Shown in pieces: positions 36,775 through 45,003 of a DNA stretch of 64,000 nucleotides. The notes beneath the pieces were generated by a model. It had not been told where the DNA came from, did no database searches, and saw nothing but the letters and a program-made list of their open reading frames with translations. The stretch spans positions 124,001-188,000 of the forward strand of contig JAHDLA010000001.1 in the NCBI GenBank assembly GCA_018436705.1, given 5' to 3'. The stretch comes from Sedimentibacter sp. (GTDB lineage: Bacteria; Bacillota; Clostridia; Tissierellales; Sedimentibacteraceae). The translations under genes and the position numbers were made by a program. Each line of letters opens with the position of its first letter. Position 1 is the first letter of the stretch.

Positions 36775-37878
36775 TTATATTTTTAAATTGTTCAAATAGT
36801 TTGACAAAGAACTTCTGAAAAGTGCCCTTTCAAAATAATTATCACTTTCTTTGTCTATTTCTTCAATATTCTTGTTCAGCAAGATGTTTAAATAATCCTT
36901 TATGATCACCTCATAAAATTGAATTGATTCTTTTGGCGTTACTCCGGGCCACGCATTGCAGCTTACGGTTGTTCTTCTATTGCTGCGTTCTACATTTTGA
37001 GGAAGATTATTGTACTGCTCATCATTATTATAGATTATCATTTTGGACAAATTCCCCAGAATTGTTCCTTCAATTGGTTTAAACTGACCTTCATCATATC
37101 TGTCTGCTGACAAATCAAGAATTATTGCATGATCAGGCAAGTAGCCTAAAGATTTGTTTTCAACTATCACTTCACTGAGATCCCTGCGACTTGTAGCATC
37201 TACTAAAATATCTGTAGTTTCCAATATAGTCTTCATTAAATTATGGCTGTATGTAACAGTTCTTGGGAGCAATTTGATGATAATTCCGGGAATGTTTTTA
37301 CCCAGGAATTCTTCATCGCCAAGAATCTCAAAGGATCTGGCACAATGCTGAGCGACAAATCCGACCCCCAGCACCGTTACGTTAATAGGTCTTCTGTGTG
37401 GGCTATAAAAATCGGGCATTGACTTTTTCAACTCTTTAAAAGCAATAACTGATCCGTTATAAGCTGTTCTGAAATAGTCAACAAAGATTCTTTTTCCATA
37501 ATCATCAACAATTGCATCCATAGAAAAAGATTTTACTCCTTTTCTTTTGAATAGCTCAACATATGATGCCCTTGTGTGATAATGGCACATTGTGAATATA
37601 CTGCACCCGTCCTTAAGTTTTTCAAGATTCTTTAATTCGGGCATTTTAATAATTACTATCAAATCCTTGTTGTAAACTTCTTCTTCCGGAACAAATTTTA
37701 TCTTTGGATTTGCCTCAATGTAATCGATTTCATTTAATCCAAATCCAGACCCATAACCTTTTTCTAAAAACACTTCAATGTTATCGAATTTCTTTAAATA
37801 ACTAAACAGGGAAGGAAGAAAATCCCTTATATCACCTCCAAAATTTTTGATTTTAGGAAATCCTACTGTCAATATCAT
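36775..37878 (-). CDS. Alanine dehydrogenase/transhydrogenase-family NAD(P) oxidoreductase
   Basis: About 367 residues. The N-terminal half resembles the AlaDH/PNT domain: LEKGYGSGFGLNEIDYIE, then DLIVIIKMP and TMCHYHTRASYVELF. These keep the lysine and histidine that bind the keto acid in alanine dehydrogenase. The second half has a Rossmann motif, VTVLGVGFVAQHCARSFEILG. It could be an amino-acid dehydrogenase or a saccharopine-dehydrogenase relative; it is too diverged to assign. The ATG at 37878 is preferred since AGAGGTG lies six bases before it. It is first in a two-gene operon with the NhaC-type gene. Confidence 0.65.
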   Translation of the reverse strand: MILTVGFPKIKNFGGDIRDFLPSLFSYLKKFDNIEVFLEKGYGSGFGLNEIDYIEANPKIKFVPEEEVYNKDLIVIIKMPELKNLEKLKDGCSIFTMCHYHTRASYVELFKRKGVKSFSMDAIVDDYGKRIFVDYFRTAYNGSVIAFKELKKSMPDFYSPHRRPINVTVLGVGFVAQHCARSFEILGDEEFLGKNIPGIIIKLLPRTVTYSHNLMKTILETTDILVDATSRRDLSEVIVENKSLGYLPDHAIILDLSADRYDEGQFKPIEGTILGNLSKMIIYNNDEQYNNLPQNVERSNRRTTVSCNAWPGVTPKESIQFYEVIIKDYLNILLNKNIEEIDKESDNYFERALFRSSLSNYLNNLKI

Positions 37879-37917
37879 CTCTATCACCTCTTCATGTATG
37901 TAGCTTCAATTACATCA

Positions 37918-37934
37918 AAGCAAAACCCATGCCA
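37918..37934 (-). promoter_or_regulatory. Sigma-54 promoter of the dehydrogenase/antiporter operon
   Basis: TGGCATGGGTTTTGCTT on the minus strand, with GG and GC ten bases apart. The predicted start is about 30 bases before the dehydrogenase coding region. A sigma-54 activator gene (38085-39149) lies immediately upstream on the same strand. The palindrome CTAAAATTTTAG at 37941-37952 and TTTATATAAA-type repeats near 38000 are possible but unproven protein sites. Confidence 0.78.
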
Positions 37935-38028
37935 TTTTTCTAAAATTTTAGAGATCGATATTTTGTTGAATTTTGAAGGATTGATATATTGCTTGGCAAA
38001 AATTTATATAAATTTTATATAAAAATAA

Positions 38029-38056
38029 AACACTGTTTTAAAATTAAAACAGCGTT
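38029..38056 (-). terminator. Terminator after the sigma-54 activator gene
   Basis: AACGCTGTTTTAA and TTAAAACAGTGTT form a near-perfect 13-base stem on the minus strand, followed by TTATTTTTATAT. It separates the activator operon from the dehydrogenase operon. Confidence 0.75.
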
Positions 38057-38084
38057 CTGTTCCATAAATAAAACAATATCAAAA

Positions 38085-39149
38085 TTATTTTGACTTTTGT
38101 TTATGTAAAGACAGCTTTCGAGACAAAGTCGCAGGAGATGTTCTTAATGCTTTTGCAGCATTTCTGAGAGAACCTTTTTTTTCTATATAATAGTTTATTA
38201 AGCCTATTTCATAGTCATCCACCAAATCCTTTAATGATTTATCTGACAGCAGTGTATCATTTGTAATTCGCTTGATATTTGAGAGAGAAACATCAATTTT
38301 TTTATACTCGTCATCATTAAATTCATTTTTACTTTGTTCGGGATTAGCATTAACTATAATATCATCGATGGATAACAGCATTGCTCTTTCAATTGTATTT
38401 TTCAGTTCTCTTACATTTCCCGGCCAGTCATATTCAATAAAGTTGCATAAAGACTTGCAGCCAAACTTTTTGCTATATCCGTACTTTGCATTGTATAAAT
38501 TCAAGAAGAAAAACGAAAGCAGCACTATATCTTCTTTTCTGTTACGCAGTGGTATAAGATTGATAGGAAAAACATTCAGGCGATAAAACAAATCTTCTCT
38601 GAATTTATTTTCCTTTACTAAATTTTTCAGGTTTTTATTTGTTGCAGATACTATTTTAACATCTACATTTATCTCATGCTCACTTCCTATTTTAATGAAA
38701 CATTTTTCCTGTATGACTCGTAAAAGTTTTGACTGTGTTTCTAATGGCATTTCTCCGATTTCATCAAGAAAAATCGTCCCCTCATCTGCAAGTTCAAATA
38801 AACCCTTTTTTCCGAACTTGGAAGCGCCTGTAAAGGCTCCGTTTGTATAACCGAACATTTCAGACTCGAACAAGGTATCAGGAATTGTTGAACAGTTCAG
38901 CTTGACAAACCTTTTACGACTTCTGCTGCTGATTTTATGAATATACTCGGCATACACTTCCTTACCGGTACCCGTCTCACCGTTTATCAAAATATTGACA
39001 TCCTTGTTAGCAATTCTCTCTAATAGAGCAATTTGTTCCATCATAGATTTGTTACACGTAACTATTCCGTCAAAATTATATTCTTCTATAGGTACTTTCA
39101 ATGTGACAAAAGAATTTTCAATTGAACACATTTCCTTGATAAGATTCAT
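38085..39149 (-). CDS. Sigma-54-dependent activator without a sensory domain
   Basis: A 354-residue protein made of an AAA+ domain and a Fis-type DNA-binding helix-turn-helix at the C terminus (GSLRNAAKALRTSPATLSRKL). Visible are Walker A GETGTGKE, the sigma-54-contacting GAFTGA loop (YTNGAFTGA), Walker B GTIFLDEIGEMP, sensor I ATNKNL and the DWPGNVRELKN segment. Only about 28 residues precede the AAA+ core, so signal input must be indirect, or activity is set by its level. It probably drives the sigma-54 promoter at 37918. It lies 12 bases after the RpiR gene. Confidence 0.92.
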   Translation of the reverse strand: MNLIKEMCSIENSFVTLKVPIEEYNFDGIVTCNKSMMEQIALLERIANKDVNILINGETGTGKEVYAEYIHKISSRSRKRFVKLNCSTIPDTLFESEMFGYTNGAFTGASKFGKKGLFELADEGTIFLDEIGEMPLETQSKLLRVIQEKCFIKIGSEHEINVDVKIVSATNKNLKNLVKENKFREDLFYRLNVFPINLIPLRNRKEDIVLLSFFFLNLYNAKYGYSKKFGCKSLCNFIEYDWPGNVRELKNTIERAMLLSIDDIIVNANPEQSKNEFNDDEYKKIDVSLSNIKRITNDTLLSDKSLKDLVDDYEIGLINYYIEKKGSLRNAAKALRTSPATLSRKLSLHKQKSK

Positions 39150-39161
39150 TTGATTTCTCCG

Positions 39162-40031
39162 TTAAAAATAATATTCTAAACTTCTTGCCGTCTCTTCGAA
39201 ATCGTTAAGCCTTTTTACGACTTTTTTGTTATCCATTTTGCCTATAGCTAATGCCAAAGCATTTATGAGAACCATTCCATTGACAAAGGAATCTGTATAT
39301 GCCAATGAATAAGCCTGTATATAAATTGAATAACTCGAAAAATTGCACAATGGAGAGCTTGAATTATCCGTAATCGATATTATTTTGAAATTTTTTCTGC
39401 TAAAATAGTTCAAAAGTTTAATTGTTTCCTTGGGATATCTTTTAAATCCGAAAGCAATTACCAGCGAAGATCTGTCAAAATTTTGTATATTGTCAAATGA
39501 ACTTGTATCTGCTGAAGTGATTTTTTTGACATTAATTCCTATTTTATTCAGCATATACGAGGCATACTGGGCTAATGTAATTGATGACCTTGTCCCTATT
39601 ATAATCACTTCGGGAGAATTTAAAATATCATGAATCAAAGATGAAAATTTATCTATTTCAATTGAATCAAGTAAATTTCTCATGTTATATGCCTCTGCAT
39701 CTGCCACTGAAGTAAAAATATTTTTGATATCTGATTTTGTCAGGGTGCTTGAAAGGCAGGAAACAGATTCGATTCTAGGTATCAAACTGATAATTAATTC
39801 TGAAAACTTGTGCTGGAATTGTGAAAAGTCTTTATAACCATTTGATGTTAAAAATTTGTTTGCGTCATCCTCACTTAAATTTTGGTCCTTCATAAATTGC
39901 GCAAAGTTTATGTACGGAATCTCAAGATACTTGTCAAGAATATATTCAATTATTTGAGATCCTGTTTTTTCTGTATGTATGACTTTGGGCAGAGCATTTT
40001 TAACTAATTTTTTTTCTTCTTCGTAATTCAT
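39162..40031 (-). CDS. RpiR-family transcriptional regulator (HTH and SIS domains)
   Basis: About 289 residues. An N-terminal HTH_6 domain (about 10-85) is followed by a SIS sugar-isomerase-like domain containing VIIIGTRSSITLAQYASYML and LVIAFGFKRYPKETIKLL. RpiR regulators usually sense phosphosugars or amino-sugar derivatives through the SIS domain. The ATG at 40031 is chosen because AAGGAG precedes it. An upstream in-frame start at 40118 would overlap the hydrolase gene. It lies between the beta-lactamase-like gene and a sigma-54 activator gene, in one operon. Confidence 0.85.
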   Translation of the reverse strand: MNYEEEKKLVKNALPKVIHTEKTGSQIIEYILDKYLEIPYINFAQFMKDQNLSEDDANKFLTSNGYKDFSQFQHKFSELIISLIPRIESVSCLSSTLTKSDIKNIFTSVADAEAYNMRNLLDSIEIDKFSSLIHDILNSPEVIIIGTRSSITLAQYASYMLNKIGINVKKITSADTSSFDNIQNFDRSSLVIAFGFKRYPKETIKLLNYFSRKNFKIISITDNSSSPLCNFSSYSIYIQAYSLAYTDSFVNGMVLINALALAIGKMDNKKVVKRLNDFEETARSLEYYF

Positions 40032-40092
40032 TATAAACTCCTTATTTGATATGAGTAAAGTTATTCTCCCATACCTAATACCTTTATAGTTT

Positions 40093-40941
40093 TTACCCCA
40101 ATCTTCCTTGCAGAGCAAGATATTGATCCAGTACTAATCTGCTTACCCTTGCTCCGTATCGTGTAGCATCATGACCGGCATAATAAAGAGGGTCATAAAA
40201 TTCCTTATTGAACAGTACAATTACATATTCTCCGCAAGGAGTAATTACTAATCCGCCGTCATTTCTGCACGCATCCATACTTCCGCTTTTTGACGCTACG
40301 CTTATTTGTTCGTCCTCCCCTGCAAGGCTGTCATCTCCGGACAGATAATATTGAGGGAAATCTCCTGCCAGCATGCTGTTATAATGCTGCATCTTAAAAA
40401 TTTCCAGCATTTGTTCGCAAGCTTCAGGGCTTATCAGAGTTTTATCGTGAAGCATGGAGAAAGCTTTTCCATAATCTCTGGGAGTCGAAGTACCAAGCTT
40501 ACTATATTTTTCAAAATCAATTTTATTGTGTAAAACTGTATTATCAAATCCCCATTTTTTTATAGTATCATTTATATGTTCTATGCCTAAATAATCTATC
40601 ATTATATTTGTAGCAACATTGTCACTGACAATTATCATGAGAGTGGCAAAGTTTTTAGCACTCATCTCTACACCAAAGTCAAGTGATTCAAGAACTCCGC
40701 TTCCGTCTATTTCGTTTTCTTCGGTATATATAAGCTTGTCATCAAGGCTTTTTGTTCCGTCATGAACCTGCTGAAACAAATCTATTAATATAAAAGTCTT
40801 GATTGCACTTGCAGTTTCAAACTCTTCATCAGCGTTAATTTCAACTTTATTTCCTTTAAAGTCGTCAATGTACACTCCCATTTTCCCGTTATAACTGGTA
40901 AGTTCTGCTTTTATGCGATTTTTCATCGATAGTTTATTCAT
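40093..40941 (-). CDS. Class A beta-lactamase-fold serine hydrolase, apparently cytosolic
   Basis: A 282-residue protein of the beta-lactamase2/class A fold. The SxxK motif is SAIK (residues 45-48), SDN is in VSDNVATN, and the KTG-like triad is KSG in SKSGSMDA. The region where class A beta-lactamases carry the deacylating Glu166 reads KIDFEKYSKLGTSTP and has no ExxLN motif, so true beta-lactamase activity is doubtful. There is no signal peptide. It may be a peptidase, amidase or esterase acting inside the cell, perhaps on wall fragments sensed by the RpiR protein encoded next. AGGAAGG precedes the ATG. Confidence 0.8.
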   Translation of the reverse strand: MNKLSMKNRIKAELTSYNGKMGVYIDDFKGNKVEINADEEFETASAIKTFILIDLFQQVHDGTKSLDDKLIYTEENEIDGSGVLESLDFGVEMSAKNFATLMIIVSDNVATNIMIDYLGIEHINDTIKKWGFDNTVLHNKIDFEKYSKLGTSTPRDYGKAFSMLHDKTLISPEACEQMLEIFKMQHYNSMLAGDFPQYYLSGDDSLAGEDEQISVASKSGSMDACRNDGGLVITPCGEYVIVLFNKEFYDPLYYAGHDATRYGARVSRLVLDQYLALQGRLG

Positions 40942-41132
40942 CTTATACCTTCCTCACTTTATTGTATTTTGTCATATGACTTATGCTGGGTGTTTCACAT
41001 AAGCCTGTACCTAAATCTCAGGGTCACGTTTTCCTTAAGAATAAAATAATATCTTTTGCCATTGCAGCTTAGGCAAAGCATGAAATTAGCTTTATCTATA
41101 GAGTAGCACAATATACTTTATTTCACAATTAT
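40942..41132 (-). other. Leader region with hairpins before the hydrolase operon
   Basis: No gene. On the minus strand two hairpins can form: GCTTTGCC with GGCAAAAG (about 41063-41085), and GGCTTATG with CATAAGTC (about 40976-41006), the latter around GTGAAACACCC. A possible promoter (TTGTGA with TACTCT, 17 bases apart) lies near 41105-41130. It did not match any riboswitch class I could recall. Confidence 0.35.
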
Positions 41133-41166
41133 AAAATTAAGCAGATTCACGAATCTGCTTAATTTT
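41133..41166. terminator. Perfect inverted repeat, probable terminator after the Lon-like gene
   Basis: AAAATTAAGCAGATTC and its exact complement are separated by two bases. On the plus side it is followed by ATTTTTTATTT, and on the minus side by ATAATTG. It lies about 60 bases after the Lon-like stop on the minus strand, although the better T run points the other way. Confidence 0.6.
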
Positions 41167-41226
41167 ATTTTTTATTTCACTATTTGTAATACTTTATTTT
41201 TATTTATTGATCTGCACCGGATTTGG

Positions 41227-43704
41227 TTATTCTTCTGCCGCTTCCAGCACTTTATTGAATTCCCTGAGTTTTCTGTCTGCCATATAGAATATGCTGCCCT
41301 CCGGATATTCTCCGAATTTGTCATGTTCTCCCGCAGGAATTCCTGTCAGGATCTCTATACCTTCTTCGATTTTTTTAACAGAATAAATGTGGAACATATT
41401 ATTTTTAACTGCTTCAATAACTTCATCTTTCAGCATCAGATTATCCACATTGCTCTCCGGAATCATAACTCCCTGATCTCCTGTTAAACCTGTTAAAGAA
41501 CATATGTCAAAGAAACCTTCGATTTTTTCGTTGACTCCTCCTATGGGCTGAATTTCTCCCATCTGATTTACAGAACCTGTTACGGCTATGCTTTGCTTGA
41601 TAGGGGCTCCGGACAGGCTGGATAAAATTGCATACAGTTCTGTGCTTGAAGCGCTGTCTCCTTCAACTCCTCCGTAAAGCTGCTCAAAAGTTACCTGCGC
41701 TGTCAGACCCAGTTGTTTTTCTTGTGCGAACTTTCCTCCCAGATATCCGTTCAGCGTGAGAACTCCCTTTGAATGAATGTTGCCGCTCATTTCGGTTTCT
41801 CTTTCAATGTTGATAATCCCTTCTCTTCCTGAATATGTTCTTGCAGTTATTCTTGACGGCAGACCGAAGGAATATCCTGAAGTGCTCATTACGGAAAGCC
41901 CGTTAACCTGACCTACCACAGAACCTTTTGTATCAATAAGCACTTTTTTCTGAAGTATCTGCTGCTGCATTTTCTCTTCAATCATATTTGAACGGTACTT
42001 TCTGTTTTTAATTGCCATCTCCACATGCCTTGCATCAACAAATTCAGATTTATATTCCTCTGAATCCGCAAGGGCTGCTGCTTCGTATATTATTTCGCTG
42101 ACAACGTTGAACCGTGTTGAAAGCTTGTTTTGATTATCCGCCATCCTTGATCCGAACTCCACTACCTTTGACATTGCAGCACAGTTCAAATGCTTTAAGT
42201 TTTCTTTCTTGCACATTGAACCTATAAATGACATATACTGCTTAATATTATCCTGTGTCCTGTCCATTTCAACATCAAAATCCACATTTACCTTGAACAG
42301 CTTTTTAAAATCCTCATCTGCCGAAAGTATATTGTAGTATACATGGCTGCCTATGAGTATAACCTTGAGATCCAGCGGAATAGGCTGAGGCTTAAGGGTC
42401 ACTGTTGGCACGTACCTGCTCTGTTCCCCTATATTTTCAACAACGGCCTTTTTATACTTAAGGGCCTTCTTCAGAGCATCCCACGCATATGAGTCCATTA
42501 CCAGATCCTTTGCCTGAAGAATCAAGTATCCTCCGTTTGCTCTTTGTACTGCTCCCGGTTTAATCATAGTAAAGTCCGTCATTGTTGACATCATGTGATT
42601 TTTATATTCTATTTTACCGAAAAGGTTGTAGTAATACGGGTTGCTTTCTGTTACTACCGGAACACCTATGGTATTCTCATTGTTTATAAACAGATTTACC
42701 TTGTACCTTGTGAACGGATTCTTGCTGTCCTTTGTTTCCAGTATTTTAGAATCAAATATGTTATCTTCATCATCTTCACCGGAATCTGAACCCTGCGTAT
42801 CTGCAGTGTAATCTTCACTTGAAACTGAACCTGCACTTCTGAAAATTGTATGATTTTCAGCCGCATCTTTTAAAACCTTTTCCAGATAATTTACAATTTC
42901 GGGTATTTTTTTATATTTCTCCTTAAGCTGAATAATCAAAGGCTCCGCAGCTGCATATGCCGTCTGCTTTTCCATCTCTACGGCCTGCTCCTCCGCTTTT
43001 CGCTGGGCAGTCTGGCCGTCTCTTATCATGTCATCTATTTCTGACGCTATTTTTGTTCTCTTTACATCAATTTCTTCGCGCCTTTCTAATGGAAGCTCCT
43101 GATATTCCTCCGGTGTCATCATTTTATTGTCCTTAAGTGGTATAAGAAGAATTTTTTGTCCTGACTGCTGTATTCCAAAGCCTGCATCTGCAGCAATTTT
43201 CTCAATATCTCTGAGTATTGAGGTCATTTTTTCATTGACTTTCTGTATAAGAGAATCCTTCTGCTGCTGAAAGTTACTTCCTTCAAAAGCTTTTGGAATA
43301 TACACCGTCATATTGACTATAAGCTTATCCATATCCATTTGGAATTCTTTGCCCTTTCCCGGAGGCAGAGAAATTGCCAAGGGCTTATCCCACTCACTGA
43401 AGTTATTTATATAACACCAGTCGTTGGGCACCGAACCTTTTGCCGCCAGCTTCTTGACTGCCGATTGAGCATAAGTGCTTTTGCCCGTTCCCTGAGGCCC
43501 CAGTACGAATATATTATATCCCGGAGCATTCATTGAAAGCCCGAAGCCCATGGAACTTACAGCCCTCCCCTGACCGATAACTCCTTCAAGTATATCAACA
43601 TTCTTTGAGGTATTGCAATAATTTAACTCATTCTCTATATTGCAGGTTTTTTTCAGTCTTTCAGCCGGCAGCCTGTGTTTCGTAGCATTACTAGGTCTGT
43701 CCAT
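41227..43704 (-). CDS. Lon-like ATP-dependent protease (LonB/LonC-type AAA protease)
   Basis: An 825-residue protein. The Walker A is LGPQGTGKSTYAQ (about 72-84). A coiled-coil-like helical region with an acidic insert (residues about 300-320) follows, then the Walker B-containing AAA part (GYLILQAKDLV). The C-terminal S16 protease domain has its catalytic Ser in GVEGDSASSTEL and its Lys in GGVNEKIEG. This is the ATP-dependent Lon-related family found in Clostridia, without the N-terminal domain of classical Lon. It degrades damaged or regulatory proteins. AAAGGAGG precedes the ATG, and it is a single-gene unit. Confidence 0.9.
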   Translation of the reverse strand: MDRPSNATKHRLPAERLKKTCNIENELNYCNTSKNVDILEGVIGQGRAVSSMGFGLSMNAPGYNIFVLGPQGTGKSTYAQSAVKKLAAKGSVPNDWCYINNFSEWDKPLAISLPPGKGKEFQMDMDKLIVNMTVYIPKAFEGSNFQQQKDSLIQKVNEKMTSILRDIEKIAADAGFGIQQSGQKILLIPLKDNKMMTPEEYQELPLERREEIDVKRTKIASEIDDMIRDGQTAQRKAEEQAVEMEKQTAYAAAEPLIIQLKEKYKKIPEIVNYLEKVLKDAAENHTIFRSAGSVSSEDYTADTQGSDSGEDDEDNIFDSKILETKDSKNPFTRYKVNLFINNENTIGVPVVTESNPYYYNLFGKIEYKNHMMSTMTDFTMIKPGAVQRANGGYLILQAKDLVMDSYAWDALKKALKYKKAVVENIGEQSRYVPTVTLKPQPIPLDLKVILIGSHVYYNILSADEDFKKLFKVNVDFDVEMDRTQDNIKQYMSFIGSMCKKENLKHLNCAAMSKVVEFGSRMADNQNKLSTRFNVVSEIIYEAAALADSEEYKSEFVDARHVEMAIKNRKYRSNMIEEKMQQQILQKKVLIDTKGSVVGQVNGLSVMSTSGYSFGLPSRITARTYSGREGIINIERETEMSGNIHSKGVLTLNGYLGGKFAQEKQLGLTAQVTFEQLYGGVEGDSASSTELYAILSSLSGAPIKQSIAVTGSVNQMGEIQPIGGVNEKIEGFFDICSLTGLTGDQGVMIPESNVDNLMLKDEVIEAVKNNMFHIYSVKKIEEGIEILTGIPAGEHDKFGEYPEGSIFYMADRKLREFNKVLEAAEE

Positions 43705-43787
43705 TTACGTCCTCCTTTAATTATTTATAAGATAGATATACCCTTTAGTTTGTTAATTAAACTGTAAATTATTTGAATAATAAAAAA

Positions 43788-43818
43788 GCGCCTGATCATT
43801 TCCTTGAACTTCAGGCGC
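43788..43818 (-). terminator. Intrinsic terminator of the ABC exporter operon
   Basis: GCGCCTGA and TCAGGCGC form the stem around a loop of about 15 bases. TTTTTTATT follows on the minus strand. Confidence 0.88.
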
Positions 43819-43824
43819 CTGTAA

Positions 43825-45003
43825 TTACGCTTCTTCCCTATTTAATGCAACAACTCCTGTTACAAAATAAATTATTCCCATCGCTAACAGAACTATGGTC
43901 GGAAGAACTGCCGAACTAAAACCAAAACCCTTGCTTGCTATTCCTTCTATGCCTTGAATTGCCCACTTCTGCGGAGTCAGTTGCGCCAGCAGAAGCAGCG
44001 CCTTATTGTTTACAATCTCCAGAGGCCACATACATCCTCCCAACATGGAAGTACTTGTTAAAACTATGGGAGTCATAGAACCCAGCTGCGCCTGAGTCTT
44101 AATAAACCCGGACATCATAAGCCCCAACGATGTAACAGCAAACACAAACGCTGCGGATACCATCAGAACTCCTGCCATGCTGTCCCCCCAGTCAACTCCG
44201 AATACATACTTACCGCAAAGCAGCAGCACTCCCATCTGTACAGCACCTGTCAGGTATGCTACGATCATGCTTCCTCCCAGGATTGAAGCCTTCGACACGG
44301 GAGATATAAGCATTCTTTCCCATGTTTTGTACTGCTTGTCATTGAGAATCGTTCCAATTGCAAAAACCATAGTATACATGGAGAAAAATACCGCAAATCC
44401 TATCATGGAATGGTTTAAACCATCATACGACGAATCTTTTCCCGTCTCCGCAACCCTTGAAGTTACTGTTATGGGATTCTTGTACTTCCACGAATCCATT
44501 ACACTTTCATAAGCCGCCGTCCATGCCTGTGACCGATCTTTTTCCGGTTTGGCAAAATGTATATATTCCGCAGTTACATCAGCTATTTTTACTGCTCCGG
44601 ACATTTTAAGAGCAATTCCCGATACTGTTTCCTGCAGTGACAGTATTACCGTATCATCTTTTATCTTCATCATACCCAGAGACACATCGCTTCCACTTTC
44701 TATACTTTCACTAAACCCATTTTGAATAACCATCGCAGAGCTTGCACTGCCTTCTTCCACTTCAACTGAAGCTGTTTCCATATCCGTGATAACAAAGTTA
44801 TATTCGCTGTCTTTACTGAGCTCTTGGATAAATTTTTCGGAGTAATAGCTGTTATCCTCATCAACAATTAAAACCGTAGACTTGTAGCTGTCAAAGGAAA
44901 AACCGAATATCGCCGTAAATCCCAATGCCATTGCCGTCATCAGTACAAAAACCATGGTATCGTCCTTAAGCCTTAATAATCTCAGCTTTATTATGCTTAA
45001 CAT
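43825..45003 (-). CDS. ABC-2 type exporter permease (second)
   Basis: A 392-residue permease. An N-terminal helix (MTAMALGFTAIFGFSF) is followed by an extracytoplasmic domain, then five C-terminal helices with the ABC-2 pattern (YKTWERMLISPVSKASILGGSMIVAYL, LGSMTPIVLTSTSMLGGCMWPLEIV). It is a paralogue of the upstream permease, and the two probably form a heterodimer. Its start overlaps the end of that gene by 38 bases. AGGAGGGG precedes the ATG. The cargo may be a drug, peptide or lipid. Confidence 0.9.
   Translation of the reverse strand: MLSIIKLRLLRLKDDTMVFVLMTAMALGFTAIFGFSFDSYKSTVLIVDEDNSYYSEKFIQELSKDSEYNFVITDMETASVEVEEGSASSAMVIQNGFSESIESGSDVSLGMMKIKDDTVILSLQETVSGIALKMSGAVKIADVTAEYIHFAKPEKDRSQAWTAAYESVMDSWKYKNPITVTSRVAETGKDSSYDGLNHSMIGFAVFFSMYTMVFAIGTILNDKQYKTWERMLISPVSKASILGGSMIVAYLTGAVQMGVLLLCGKYVFGVDWGDSMAGVLMVSAAFVFAVTSLGLMMSGFIKTQAQLGSMTPIVLTSTSMLGGCMWPLEIVNNKALLLLAQLTPQKWAIQGIEGIASKGFGFSSAVLPTIVLLAMGIIYFVTGVVALNREEA

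Noticed and set aside
41060..41090. GGCAAAGCATG resembling part of a cyclic-di-GMP riboswitch
   Set aside because: The GAAA tetraloop, GGGCGCAAAGC and receptor strand are missing on either strand; only a simple hairpin is present.
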